A stretch of DNA of 64,000 bases from Symsagittifera roscoffensis (taxonomy: Eukaryota > Xenacoelomorpha > Acoela > Convolutidae): NCBI RefSeq assembly GCF_963678635.1, contig NC_087067.1, positions 28,584,995 through 28,648,994 of the forward strand, given 5' to 3'. Under the pieces are notes generated by a model that was not told where the DNA came from, did no database searches, and was given only the letters and a program-made list of their open reading frames with translations. Below are positions 1 to 10,880 of the stretch, in pieces. The translations under genes and the position numbers were made by a program. The first letter of the stretch is position 1; each line of letters begins with the position of its first letter.

Positions 1-1200
1 AATTGTGAGTGGAGACGCAATAATCATGTGTTACTATGAATTTTTCGTATAAATCACTGGAAACGGAAATAAATAGCGATTTTTCACAGTAATCTGAATA
101 AAAGCTGGGAAGAGCTTGACACATAGCAGCAGCCATCTGGAACAATGATTTTTGCTCAGAATTGCGGATTTAAATAGTAGAGATAACGCCTGAGCGATTT
201 CGACACATGGAAATTTCATACAAAACTATCCATATTTGGTACTTCTTTCATATATGGAAATCATGATGAGTCATATTGTTTACTTCCCTTTTCATTTAAT
301 CTCAAAATCAATTTTCTCACTTCTCTTCATCTGATCAATTTGCTCTTCAAAAACGCACTCAAGGAAAGACACTAGTCCCAATTATATTGAGTTCTCAAAA
401 AATCAAACAAGAATTGCGAGATTTGCTTGGTCTCAGAAATCCTACAAGGGGAAAACATACTTTGAACCCTGCTTTCAACTTTTAAAAATTAATGATTTGG
501 GACAACTTGAAAAGTCCCAACAAGTCTAATAATCACGATGCTGACAACCCTATACTCGTTCTTATATTGGAACTCACTTCTGATAAGGAGTCAACTATGG
601 ATCAGGAGCTTGCTAACTGCAACAAAGTGTATGACATAGCAACTTACAATGAAAAACAAGTTTGCGTAACGATCAAGAATTACAATGTTAACAAACCTCC
701 CTACATTCAGATTCGATTCTTTGCTGCAAAAGAGAATGAAGCAATGAAAGAAGTTGCCTATGTCAACTATATTTTGAACGAATTCAAAGAACTGTTCCAA
801 TTTTTGGGATACTTTAAGTTTGTTGATAATTGTAAACCTCAGTAAGCCTTTGTGATGTTTTGTATTTTTGGTTTTTTTGTCACTGATGTGCAAATTTAAG
901 GCTAGGATATCTGAGATATCTGACAAAACACACAATTTAATCAAAATTGACATACAACATTAACCAATCGTCAATTGATTTTCCAGTAAATGTGTAAGAA
1001 ACTACAGAAAAACTTATTCAACTACTAATTTTATCTAAACTCAAGTAATTTTTGTCTTTGTTGAACAAAACTATAAACAAGAATGTAGTTAAAAACCTTT
1101 TCAAAAATTTTCGAATTTCTGTATTTCATTGGTTGTTTTCAACTTTTGGTCTAAATTTAAGATTTTGATTGATTACATGAACTTCCTAAAAGCTAATTAG
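1..1200. repeat. Left arm of a long diverged inverted repeat
   Basis: Bases from the window edge to about 1200 match, in reverse complement, bases about 7270-8470. Matching blocks keep a common centre near 4250: the segment at 90-170 pairs with 8370-8450, the ORF at 597-760 with 7770-7926, and a block at about 1120-1190 (ATTTCATTGGTTGTTTTC on this strand) with 7300-7365. Similarity is patchy, so the arms are old. The left limit may lie outside the window. Coding-like sequence inside both arms argues for a duplicated mobile element rather than a short terminal repeat. Confidence 0.6.
492..845 (+). CDS. Hypothetical 117-aa ORF in the left inverted-repeat arm
   Basis: I do not recognise this protein. 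It opens with ATG and encodes 117 residues without signal peptide or membrane segment. The central part, from the second methionine (residue 36, MDQELANCNKVYD) through NKPPYIQIRFFAA and beyond, is matched residue by residue by a minus-strand copy in the right arm at 7675-7926, where the corresponding stretch reads NKPPYIQIRVFTA. Conservation of protein sequence between two diverged DNA copies suggests that the ancestor was a real gene. The alignable protein begins at residue 36, so that methionine may be the true start. Confidence 0.4.
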   Translation: MIWDNLKSPNKSNNHDADNPILVLILELTSDKESTMDQELANCNKVYDIATYNEKQVCVTIKNYNVNKPPYIQIRFFAAKENEAMKEVAYVNYILNEFKELFQFLGYFKFVDNCKPQ

Positions 1201-1304
1201 ACTCTGAATACGGGGAAACATTTTATGGTGATAACAAAGTCAATTAAAATTGATGCAACAATTCAAGTTTCTTTGTTAATTTCAGTAGAAAAATGATTAA
1301 AATT

Positions 1305-1690
1305 TTTTTTTACAATCTGTGAATACTTCACTCTGATTGGTTATTACCACAAATATTGCCTGTGAAGGAATGCTCGATTGGTTATTATCAAAACTATTGA
1401 AAGATCCATGAGAAGTAGAACTCAAATCTGATTGGCTGAATTTGATTTTGTTGATTGTTCCATGACCATTGAAGCTCGATTGGTTGATATCAAAAAGAGA
1501 AAAACATTTCTAATAAGTAAAGCTCGATTCTGATTAGTTGATACTTTTCAAACTCCATGGTTGGATTGAATCAGTTTTTTAGCTAAGCTAAATAGAAGAT
1601 CCTTTCTGATTTTGTTTCAAAATAAAAACAATTGGTTAATAAATGTGCTGTTTGTAATCATTTTTGTTCGTTTTTTGAGGCTATTCAACT
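1305..1690. repeat. Divergent repeat with an array of ATTGG (inverted CCAAT) boxes, copy 1
   Basis: This block contains spaced GATTGGTT-type motifs at roughly 40-60 bp intervals (near 1335, 1375, 1425, 1470, 1530 and 1633). It recurs in the same orientation at 4725-5050, with the same order of flanking words such as GTGAAGGAATGCTCGATTGG and CATGAGAAGTAGAACTCAA. The motif is the reverse complement of the CCAAT box, so a promoter-type role is possible but not shown. Confidence 0.6.
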
Positions 1691-1753
1691 CTTTATATCT
1701 AAATACTTGGGACATTCTAATTTCTCCCATTTATTCACAAGATCTTTTTTGAG

Positions 1754-1989
1754 ATGCCGTCACTGATTAGAAATGAAAGAGTTGCATGTCATGAATGTGG
1801 CAGAGATTACACTCGCTCACACGCATCAAGACATTGAAAGCATTGTGGTGTTTTAAAGTGTTCCAATTGCAACTTTTATACTTATAGCAACGAGAAACTC
1901 ATTTATCATTTCCAGACGAATCATTCTTTTTTCGTACATATTGTTAAATTATGTGCTCAGCAGGCTCCAAACACACTTCAAGAGAAGGT
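1754..1989 (+). pseudogene. Zinc-finger exon relic (N-terminus of the polymerase-element protein), copy 1
   Basis: From ATG 1754 the frame reads CHECGRDYTRSHASRH, an in-frame TGA, then KHCGVLKCSNCNFYTYSNEK. It continues to LQEK, where AAG is followed by GTAAAATT, a plausible splice donor. The Cys/His spacing resembles paired C2H2-type zinc fingers. The same exon type, with the same layout and its own stops, occurs at 12437 and in a poorer copy at 6870. The internal stop shows it is decayed. I infer that it belongs to the family of the broken DNA polymerase gene at 12.4-18.3 kb. Confidence 0.45.
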
Positions 1990-2240
1990 AAAATTAAAAT
2001 TTTTCAGTTAAAATCTAAAAATTACCATGAGAATTATTATGTTTTTAAAAATCTGAAATACATTTGTTATGAATTTGAAAAAATTTAGTAAGTTGACAGT
2101 TTTTTCATCACAATTCTTGATTTGTCATTTTTGATTCAAAAGTTCTCATTGATGATAAAACCAGCACGTGAAACTTTTAATGGAAATAAATCCGAAAATC
2201 TGTAATCTACAGTAAAAATATTGGTTGCAAGTTTAGGTAG

Positions 2241-3000
2241 ATTTTGTTGCGATAAATAGTCCTTTTTCCCCTGTGTGCGTTCTTTGCCCATCGGCAAAAC
2301 CCTCAAAACAGCAGCTCCACTGGGCAAAAAACTCAATTAGGGGTTAAATTAGTTCATGATAGGTTTCGTGAAATGCGTGTTAAAACTAGTCTCATCAAAA
2401 CATTACCTTTTTCTCTATAAGACGAGAACGAGATATGAAGTGTATTTTTTTTTAATAGATGAAACAGAAAAATATACCATCTCGATAGAAATAAAATACA
2501 GTGTATGTTTTCATTGCATGTCTCTTTGCCATATAATTTGCTCCCACAATTTGTGGTGTAAAAATGTGAAAACCTGTTAGGCAGTAGCTACACCAGCAGG
2601 AATCGTTCCTGAGGAGCGCAGCGACGAGCACCATTGGGTTATTTATTGCCCGCTAAATCAAACAGCCATGCCTCAGTGCTTTGTAGAACTGAAATGATTA
2701 GTCTCTTGGGTCACTGATTGCAGTCTTGACGCGAATCAAGAAAGTGGTTTATATAGTTTCTGGAACACTGATTGGTTTCAAACGCACATCCGCAAGTATA
2801 TAAGTGCATTTCCGACGAAGCATTGATCGTCTGATTTATCAAAATGAGTCAAGTCAAAAGTGTATTGCGGAGTTTCAAGTAATAATATTCCAGACGATTC
2901 TGCAAACTAGGGCATCAACACAAGTTCTATGCTTCGCTTAAGAGAGTTGCATGAATAATTTAGTCGATGTATTTCAAACAGGTTTTTAAACAAATAGTCG
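2241..3000. repeat. 760-bp tandem duplication, unit 1
   Basis: Bases 2241-3000 are repeated directly at 3001-3760 with only a few substitutions and one extra T/A in a homopolymer. The unit contains a TATATAAG box at 2797, an ATTGG box about 30 bp upstream of it, and an ATG 47 bp downstream. The duplication is recent compared with the decayed surroundings. Confidence 0.95.
2797..2881 (+). promoter_or_regulatory. TATA-type promoter with possible short first exon, copy 1
   Basis: GATTGG lies near 2770, TATATAAG at 2797, and ATG at 2844. The frame from that ATG reads MSQVKSVLRSF and then AAG TAA. The sequence TTCAA|GTAATAATAT could equally be a splice donor, making this a promoter plus first coding exon. 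An identical arrangement lies 761 bp further on (TATA near 3558, ATG 3605). Function is inferred only from spacing. Confidence 0.35.
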
Positions 3001-3760
3001 ATTTTGTTGCGATAAATAGTCCTTTTTCCCCTGTGTGCGTTCTTTGCCCATCGGCAAAACCCTCAAAACAGCAGCTCCACTGGGCAAAAAACTCAATTAG
3101 GTGTTAAATTAGTTCATGATAGGTTTCGTGAAATGCGTGTTAAAACTAGTATCATCAAAACATTACCTTTTTCTCTATAAGACGAGAACGAGATATGAAG
3201 TGTAATTTTTTTTTAATAGATGAAACAGAAAAATATACCATCTCGATAGAAATAAAATACAGTGTATGTTTTCATTGCATGTCTCTTTGCCATATAATTT
3301 GCTCCCACAATTTGTGGTGTAAAAATGTGAAAACCTGTTAGGCAGTAGCTACACCAGCAGGAATTGTTCCTGAGGAGCGGAGCGACGAGCACCATTGGGT
3401 TATTTATTGCCCGCTAAATCAAACAGCCATGCCTCAGTGCTTTGTAGAACTGAAATGATTAGTCTCTTGGGTCACTGATTGCAGTCTTGACGCGAATCAA
3501 GAAAGTGGTTTATATAGTTTCTGGAACACTGATTGGTTTCAAACGCACATCCGCAAGTATATAAGTGCATTTCTGACGAAGCATTGATCGTCTGATTTAT
3601 CAAAATGAGTCAAGTCAAAAGTGTATTGCGGAGTTTCAAGTAATAATATTCCAGACGATTCTGCAAACTAGGGCATCAACACAAGTTCTATGCTTCGCTT
3701 AAGAGAGTTGCATGAATAATTTAGTCGATGTATTTCAAACAGGTTTTTAAACAAATAGTC
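3001..3760. repeat. 760-bp tandem duplication, unit 2
   Basis: This is the second copy of the unit at 2241-3000, including the TATA box, the 12-codon ORF and the ATTGG box. Its last ~50 bp form the start of the inner palindrome at 3712-4056, so that palindrome overlaps the end of this unit. Confidence 0.95.
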
Positions 3761-4056
3761 AAAAAGTTAAAAGTTTTTCGAAAAATTTTCCAGTGACTAG
3801 CTCAACTTCTTCAGTAGAAAAGCTTATTTTCGTTTGACCAGCTTGCTTCATTTTGGTGCGAATCCGCGTTTCACTCAAAAACTCTGTTGAAAGGCGGATT
3901 CGCACCAAAATGAAGGAAGCTGGTCAAATGAAAGTAAGCTTTTATACTGAAGAAGTTGAGCTAGTCAATGGAAACTTTTTCAAAAAAGTTTTAACATCAC
4001 TAACTTTTAGACTATTTGTTCAAAAATCAGTTTGAAATACATCGACTAAATTATTT
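3712..4056. repeat. Imperfect palindrome, arms of about 165 bp
   Basis: Sequence at 3712-3876 is mirrored as reverse complement at 3892-4056 around a centre near 3884. Examples are GGTGCGAATCCGC near 3855 against GCGGATTCGCACC near 3895, CTAGCTCAACTTCTTCAGTA near 3798 against its complement near 3945, and the outer words TAGTCGATGTATTTCAAAC and GTTTGAAATACATCGACTA. The spacer is short (~15 bp), so single-stranded DNA or RNA could form a long hairpin. Confidence 0.85.
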
Positions 4057-4724
4057 ATGTCAAGTTTTACATCTGGCAAACGTCTAGTAATGCTGCAAAA
4101 ACATTCAAATATTATCTAGACCCAATTAAAACAGAAACGATGTAAGCATATAAAATAACAAAGACTGAGACGTCACATGAAACATAGACACAAACGCTAA
4201 AAACTGAATCATAAAACAAAAACTTAATAAAATGCAAACCCAGACACTCAATTTTTTTTCATGATTTGATACAGGTTTTTGTGCATTGAAGATGATCGTG
4301 AGTCGATCAGTAAAAAACAAAACAACGGAAGAGCCTATGATTCAAAAATTCGAGACAAGGAACATTTATTCGATTACTGTTTTGAATTTGATACAAATAC
4401 AAAGTCTAGATTTGTCAGATTATCTTTTAAGGGATTATCCAAGTTTAATAGGTTTCCGGTTGCTCAAATTACAATATCCCAAAAATGAAAAAAAAACATG
4501 TATTTTTTGGTAACTTCTTTTTTTACTGGTTAGAAATAGAAAAAATCGAAAAAATTTTGAGCGAAATTTCAAAGTTTGAATTGAGTATTGAGAAATAATA
4601 TAAACCAGACAAAAAATCTCGCTTTGGTGTCGAACGTATATGTTGGTTATAATAGAAAAACTCGTTAAAACCGATTGTTTTGGAAGTTTCGTAAACATAG
4701 TTTAGTTCTGATTTACAAAGAGTT
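4057..4724. other. AT-rich stretch without a supported gene
   Basis: Several short overlapping frames exist on both strands, but none has convincing composition, splice context or similarity to another copy in the window. I see no clear promoter or RNA gene here. Confidence 0.5.
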
Positions 4725-5050
4725 TTTACAATCTGAGAATACTTCACTCTGATTGCTTATTACACAAATATTACCTGTGAAGGAATGCTCGATTGGTTGA
4801 TATCAGAACTATTGAAAAATTCATGAGAAGTAGAACTCAATTCTGATTGATTGACTTGAAATTTGTTGAACGTTCCATGATCCTTGAAGCTCAATCCTGA
4901 TTGGTTGATACTTTTGAAACTCCATGCTTAGATTGAATGATTTTTTTCAACAAGGCTAAATAGACAATTCACTCTGATTTTGTTTCTTGTTAAAACCAAT
5001 TGGTTAATAAATTTGCTGTTTTTCTCACTTTTATTCGTTTTTTGAGGCTA
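4725..5050. repeat. Divergent repeat with ATTGG boxes, copy 2
   Basis: This is the second copy of the block at 1305-1690, in the same orientation, with ATTGG-type boxes near 4752, 4791, 4891 and 4992. It lacks some boxes of the first copy through point changes (for example ATTGC and ATTGA). Confidence 0.6.
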
Positions 5051-5162
5051 ATTACATAATTATTTAGGTAGACAAACACAGAAACAACAAGCTTACATAC
5101 AAATAGACAAATAAATACACAACTTTTCAGGCACTGAAATACATTTAATCATAGATAGCAAC

Positions 5163-5342
5163 CTAAAACCATACACCTACAACCGGTATGTTTTGTGTAC
5201 TTAAATAGCAATTAGAAAAATAACCATGCATCTTCTTGACAAATGAATCTGAAAAATTAGATTGAGTGTTTATGGCCATGTCCATAGTTTCAGCAAATAT
5301 CTCAAATTGGCTCATCAATAAATTGTAATCATATTGTTGATT
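5163..5342 (-). CDS. Possible terminal exon of an unknown gene
   Basis: On the minus strand a frame closed by TAG at 5163 reads back through QNIPVVGVWF, MHGYFSNCYLS and MSQFEIFAETMDMAI. It begins just after TTTTTCCCTTAG, a good 3' splice-site sequence. The residue composition looks protein-like for such AT-rich DNA. I do not recognise the product and no matching upstream exon is evident. It could be chance. Confidence 0.25.
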   Translation of the reverse strand, partial: NQQYDYNLLMSQFEIFAETMDMAINTQSNFSDSFVKKMHGYFSNCYLSTQNIPVVGVWF

Positions 5343-5940
5343 TACTTCTAAGGGAAAAACATACATAAGTTACATTCGTACACACAAAACACGCACACAA
5401 ACGAAAACTGTGTACTTTTAGTGTCTGATGATAAAACTTGGAAAACTTCAGAAAATGAGACGCTTAAAACACATTGAGCTTCAGTTCAAGTTGAAATTCC
5501 AGTTAGATTTGCACATTGTTAATTTCTTCGAAACGCTCAATTTATACTCGGGCGTTCAAAAAGATTCAAAGATGAAAACGTACATAAAAAAATTAAAAAC
5601 TATAAAAAGTAACAAACATGAGCTAAAAGACACAAGCAATTAAGCCACTTTAAAATCAGATACACATGAATGTAGAATTTTAGACTAAAACACACTTTAC
5701 ATACCTTATACATCTATATAGACGGTCAGAAAAGTTAATGAAACATACGTACATACATGCAGATATACATACATCAGTACAAACAGGCTTGTTTGTTTCA
5801 CATAAGTATATACTAATAACAAACAAAGCTACGCACATTAGATACATGCAAGCATACTAAAGTCCAAGCGAACATACCGATATGCAAACTTTCATAAATC
5901 GATACTCAACAACATTTTACATGTGTTAGAGAAAAAAAAT
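5343..5940. other. Low-complexity AT-rich spacer with ACATAC-type runs
   Basis: This stretch has scattered CATACATAC and ACAAAC simple-sequence words (densest near 5690-5870) and one weak 71-codon frame that is lysine-rich. I see no supported gene. Confidence 0.45.
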
Positions 5941-6900
5941 AAACAAAATAAAATAACAAAAGAAGGAAAGTTAGCACAAGTAAAACTTCCAAAGTTTTTC
6001 TTAAAAATAAGTGAATTTTTGTGTGTGTAATTAAAAGAAATGGTCAATTTTTGAGTAGATTTTCAATTTGTTTGATTTTGATGTAAAATTGAGAAGACAG
6101 CTCAAAGTTGATAATTTTTTCAAAGCAAAGAAATCTTACTCCAAATGGATGCAGGATCATGCAGGTTTTTGAACTTAAGAAATCTTGAAGGAATTGAACA
6201 AATAGAGAATTTAGACAAATTTGGGTATCGAATAGGGGCTAGAAAGAGTCTTTGATATTTTAGCAAAATACTTTTTGATTAATTAAAACTTCGAGATTGA
6301 ATATTTTTTTCCCTTTCAGGTATCATTCAGTACTAAGCTTAAAGTTTGATACGCACTACGTGGATCAAAAGTAAGTTCATTTATTGAGTAAATTTCTCTG
6401 AAAAAAAAACATTTTTTTGTCGGAAAACTCCATTTTGTAGTAAAAAATTGTCAAAAAAAAGATGAAGAAAGTAAGAGTCAACCACTATTTTGTCAAAAGG
6501 AAAATCTATTGAAAATTTTTTTCTTGTAAGTTCATTGAGGAAATTCAAGTCTATTCTGACATAAGACTTCTAAAAAATTAATAGTAAACAATTTTTAACA
6601 AACTCTTTTCAAAAATGCTCAGTTCTGATAGGTTAACTTCGATTAGGCTTGGTTATTTTTTTTAACCAGCAGCAAATAAGATTAAATGATTCTGAGTTTC
6701 TTACGCCAAAAAAATTGTTCTATACTTTGCATAACAACTTGAAAAAAGATCAAAGTAAATAGAAACTTCCGAAAAAAATATATGGGAAACTTAACATCTC
6801 CCACTTTGATGTATACCTTGATGTATCAATTATTTTTTTTAGTACTTGCAAATTGTCGCATATTTTTAGATGCCGTAGCTGAAAAGTAACAAAAAAGTCA
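5940..6900. repeat. Diverged repeat related to 11930-12470
   Basis: Blocks at about 5960-6180, 6250-6320 and 6745-6880 align in order with about 11935-12150, 12255-12300 and 12305-12445. Shared words include AAATGGATGCAGGATCATGC and AACATCTCCCACTTTGATGT. Bases about 6320-6740 have no counterpart in the other copy, so they are an insertion here or a deletion there. The repeat ends at the TTTTTAG|ATG exon start described at 6870. Confidence 0.6.
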
Positions 6901-6960
6901 TGTATGGAGACTGTGGAGATTATGTAATTGAAAACATTTTGCATAATCCAGGCATTACTA
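6870..6960 (+). pseudogene. Zinc-finger exon relic, copy 3 (heavily decayed)
   Basis: After TATTTTTAG the sequence ATGCCGTAGCTGAAAAGTAA matches the exon start at 12437, and the frame continues with VMYGDCGDYV, equivalent to VKCGDCGKIH there. One of the zinc-ligand cysteines is replaced by tyrosine and the third codon is TAG. It is a relic only. Confidence 0.4.
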
Positions 6961-7269
6961 TTTTTAATCAAGTATCATCTATGTTTTTTTTAAACCACTT
7001 GCTATTCCTGTAGAACAAAAAACTAATACGATCCTCGCCAAGGTCATCACTGTACCGTTTTGTTTTTTTTTGAAGAAAAATCCCTTTAGAAAAAAACATA
7101 CCTATTTCAAACCTTGAGAATGTTTTTGAAAGAGAAAATTTTCTAGCTAAACTACACACTTTTATGATAGCCAGCGACAAAGAGTTGTATTAAAATTTTT
7201 TTTCCAAAATGCAATTATTTTGCTCACATGTTTATTGTTAAGAATTACTAAAAAAATATATTTTTCCAG

Positions 7270-8470
7270 TACTTAGCATCTGATTTAACTCTAGGGAGTT
7301 CATGTAAGCAATCAAAATCTCAAATTAGGGAAAATTTTTTTGAAAACAACCAATGAAATACAATAATTTGATAATTTATAAGAGTTTCTGATAAAATCCC
7401 AATTCTGTTTGTAATATTCTTCATATAAAACAAAATTTTATTTCAATTTAGAATGAAACAGCAACTGAGCATTCATACATTCATACGTTTTTGTAGACAA
7501 TTATGGAAAACTAACTGATTTTGCATTTCGTTTTAAGAAACTTTTGATTCGTTTGTTTGTTTCGTCAGAGATTTTCTCAAATCTTCAACGTTTTAACTCT
7601 AAATGTACAGTTCAGTCAGAAAAAAAGTTTTGTATCAATTATTTTTCAATTAACAAACATACATATCATAACAACTAATTACTGTGTCTTACGGTTATCA
7701 ACAAACTTAAAGTCTCCCGAAGTTTGGTAAATATCTTTGAATTCGTCAAAGTATAGTTTTCATAGTCAGCTTGTTTCGAAACTTCATTTTCCGTTGCTGT
7801 GAAGACTCGAATCTGAATGTAGGGTGGCTTGTTCGCATTTGACTTCTTGATTTCCACTCACACTCTCCTAATGTTGTTTGTTGCTTTTTTGTATACTCTA
7901 TTACAGATGTCGAGCACCTGATCCATAGTTGACGCCTTGCCAGACTGGCTTCATATATAGATTCGCGTCCAATGATTTCAGCATCATCAATAACAGTTTT
8001 CCGTTTTGCTGACATTCTTTTACCCATGATAGACTTACTGGAGCTTTTTGATGCGTCCCAACTCATTTTTTTCCGTTTGTAGGATTTTTGGAACCAAGCA
8101 AATCTCCCCATTCTTGGATGATTTTTCGAAATTCTAGTGTAATCTGGTGTAATCTGGAGTACATTATGATAAGCAAACTGATGAGGAGAAATGAGAAAAA
8201 ATACTGTGAGTTTACACGAAAAAGGAAGCCATTATTATTAATCATCATGTTATCCATATATGGAAGTAGTACCGAATATGGAATGATTTGTATGAGACTT
8301 CCATGTATGGAAACTGCGTATGCGTTACTTCTACTAAATAAATCCACATTGCTCTGCAAACATCATGCTTCCAGATGGCCACTGCTCTGTGCCAAGCTCT
8401 CCCCAGCTTTTATTCAGGTTATGATAAAAATTCACTATTTATTTCTGTTTCTTACAAGTTTTTTTTGAAA
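7270..8470. repeat. Right arm of the long inverted repeat
   Basis: This is the reverse complement of the left arm at 1-1200 (see that entry for matched blocks). The outer part contains the counterpart of 34-219, visible as the matching words TTCCAGATGGCCACTGCTCT against the complement of 118-140. Confidence 0.6.
7675..8111 (-). pseudogene. Broken copy of the 117-aa ORF
   Basis: On the minus strand the start region at 8075-7926 encodes a Ser/Lys-rich stretch. From the ATG at 7926 the frame reads MDQVLDICNRVYKKATNN, then an in-frame TGA near 7857, then VEIKKSNANKPPYIQIR and beyond to 7675. It parallels the plus-strand ORF at 597-845 throughout. The stop and a frame change make this copy nonfunctional. 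Confidence 0.5.
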
Positions 8471-9138
8471 AATACAATTTAACAACAAGTTTAACCCAAT
8501 ATTTTTGTGTGCCTACTTATAATTCTTGATGAGCTTTGGCAAATTTTAATCCCTATTGGGTTTTAGTAGGAACATCTTTCGGTCAAATCCAACAGACATT
8601 GGATAATTATATTTAGTTGTATCAAGAAATCTACTGTCTTTACACTTTTTTCTAATACAGATTATTCTAATCAAGCCTAGTTACATCAAGCGAAAAAGTG
8701 TTCAATCAGTTAAGTCGAGCAGTTGAACATAATTTACTATGGAAAAGAGACTAAAAGAAGTGTATCATTGCAAAAATAAACGGCTCATTATGAAAAAAAT
8801 TGAAAGACATTATCTAAGCTCTAATCAAAGTTTCGCTTGTACAAAAACTCTTTGTTCAACGTTTCTGGAAAGAATTCGAAAAATCAAAAATTGAACTCGG
8901 TTTTTTGAATTTTATTAACTGTTTTATTTATTGTCAAGGTTCTGTCGATAGTGATAATTTAAGGTTTGTGAAAAAAAAAATCAACTCTCTAAATGTTTTT
9001 TTTAGTAGTTTGCACTGATAAGTCCTTAAAAACTAAACTTTGGTGCAGGATCATTCTACGCAAATGAGATGTACAAACCAATTGGAAATTTATTTAAACG
9101 TGTAAAAAGACAAAAAAAATTAATTGGAACCAAAAAAT
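8471..9138. other. AT-rich spacer, nothing recognised
   Basis: No frame longer than a few tens of codons has a protein-like composition on either strand, and no repeat of neighbouring sequence was noticed. Confidence 0.5.
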
Positions 9139-9465
9139 TTAGTTACTTGTCGAGTTCGTTATCACTTTTTTTTTCATGTGCAACATCATGTTTTCTTCTC
9201 TGCAGAGATAAATTATTCTGTTGTTTTTTTTGTTTTTTTTATTCTTGTATATTCTTTCACGAACTGTTTCAATTTTCCGCCAACCATGAAGGGGAAATCT
9301 TAGGGTAGTGAAACACTTCTTCGGATCTCTGTAGCAGATGTCAATTTCAATTTTTTTTTCAAAAACTGTCATTTCTAGTAGTTTTTTACTTGTAGGCAAT
9401 TGAAAACTGTTTACGTATCCCCGATCCGCAAGTTCACCAAAAACCATTTCATTTGTTAGGATCAT
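9139..9465 (-). CDS. Hypothetical 108-aa ORF
   Basis: The minus-strand frame opens with ATG at 9465 and encodes 108 residues. The first ~75 (for example VFGELADRGYVNSF and CFTTLRFPLHGWRKIETV) have an ordinary mixed composition. The tail is rich in Lys/Asn from A-rich DNA. TATAAAAAAAG lies about 45 bp upstream on the coding strand. I do not recognise the family and see no second copy in the window. It could be an exon fragment or chance. Confidence 0.3.
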   Translation of the reverse strand: MILTNEMVFGELADRGYVNSFQLPTSKKLLEMTVFEKKIEIDICYRDPKKCFTTLRFPLHGWRKIETVRERIYKNKKNKKNNRIIYLCREENMMLHMKKKVITNSTSN

Positions 9466-10335
9466 AAAAACCCGTAATTTTTTCGATGTCCTCTATGACA
9501 TAGCCAAACTTTTTTTATAGAAGTTTAGAAGTTAAAGTGTAGATTCTATCAACTAGTATATTCTAGAAGTTAATGAGTAGTTTTTTTCTGGAAGAACTAT
9601 CTTACAACTTTCGCTCTTCTATGAAAGTTCATGTGTATGACATAATTTTCTTTGTTGATATGATTTTTATTACTTCCTAAAAGTTCGAAAGATAACTTCT
9701 TAGCTCTATTGAGAATCAAGCCAGACTCTCGAATCAGCTTTTTTCAGCCAATTTTTCTTTTAGTAATTTAGATTTAAATATATATAAAATATAATAATCT
9801 AAAAAATAATAATTAATAAAAAATTATGTAATTTTTAACACGTGTGCAAAAATCCTCTCTGAAATGATCTCAAGTTGCACAGTATGAACCGATTTGTTCG
9901 ACAAGTTTGCCAAGTTTCATTTAACTTTTTTACGAATTGCAAAAAGCTATTTTAGTTTTTTGACAAAAATGCAAACAATTTTCAAAATTTTTGCAAAATG
10001 TGAAAAAATTGTTCTAAATTTTTCACAAATGTGCAAAACTATTTATGAGTTTTTAAAAGATTCATGTTGTTAAATTGTTTCTCCTAAAATTATGCGTGGT
10101 TTTACTTTAGGGAACATGCGAAAAACGCAAAATTTTAATGTAAGAACCATGTTGACCAATAGCTTAAAAAAGTCTTTTTTGATGTCTTGGACCGCTATTC
10201 CCTATGTTAATACATTTTTTTCCAACAAACAAGCGACAATTATTTTTCTAATTAACTAAATTTGTACAAAAAAATTCTAAAAAATTTTAATTAATAGTGC
10301 AAGAACAACTGTATAATTTTTAAAAAAAGATGCTA
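9466..10335. other. AT-rich spacer, nothing recognised
   Basis: Very AT-rich, with TATAAAATATAATAATC-type runs near 9780-9830. The degenerate AAATGCAAAA words that build the next block already appear from about 9960. No gene is supported. Confidence 0.5.
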
Positions 10336-10880
10336 TAAGTTTTTCACTTTTTTTCAAAATGCGAAAAGTGTTCCAATTTTTTTGATAAAATTTTAAATGT
10401 GTTTCAACTTTTTCCTAGAAAATGCGAAAGATGTAAAATGGTTTTTTCCTGAGAAACGCTAAAAGTGTTTCACTTTTTCTCTAAAAAATGCAAAAAACGT
10501 TTCAATTTCTTTAACAAGATGCAAATAGTTTTTCTTTTCTCTCTACAAATTGCAAAAAATTATAAAATTTTAGAATTGTTTCATTTTTTTTCAACAAGGT
10601 GCAGAGCGTGTTCCAAATTTTTTGGCAAGATGCAATAACTTTTTTGACACAATATTAACAGTGTTTCACTTTTTTCGATGAAACGCTAAGAGTGTTCCAC
10701 TTTTTTCTACAAAATGCAAGCAGCATTTCTTAAATTTAACGAGATGTCAAAAGTGTTTCACTTGTTTCTACTGGATGCGAAGTTTTTTCCCTTTTTCTAC
10801 AATATGCGAAAAGTGTTTCTGTTTTTTGACAAGATAGAAAAAAATTTATCAAGTTATTTCACTGGTGAGCAAATTTTCTA
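10336..10880. repeat. Degenerate minisatellite
   Basis: Variants of AAAATGCGAAAAGTGTTTCACTTTTT recur about every 55-65 bp, for example near 10358, 10430, 10487, 10555, 10600, 10700, 10745 and 10800. Copies are strongly diverged. The unit contains an imperfect internal inverted repeat (AAAAGTG against CACTTTT). Confidence 0.5.
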
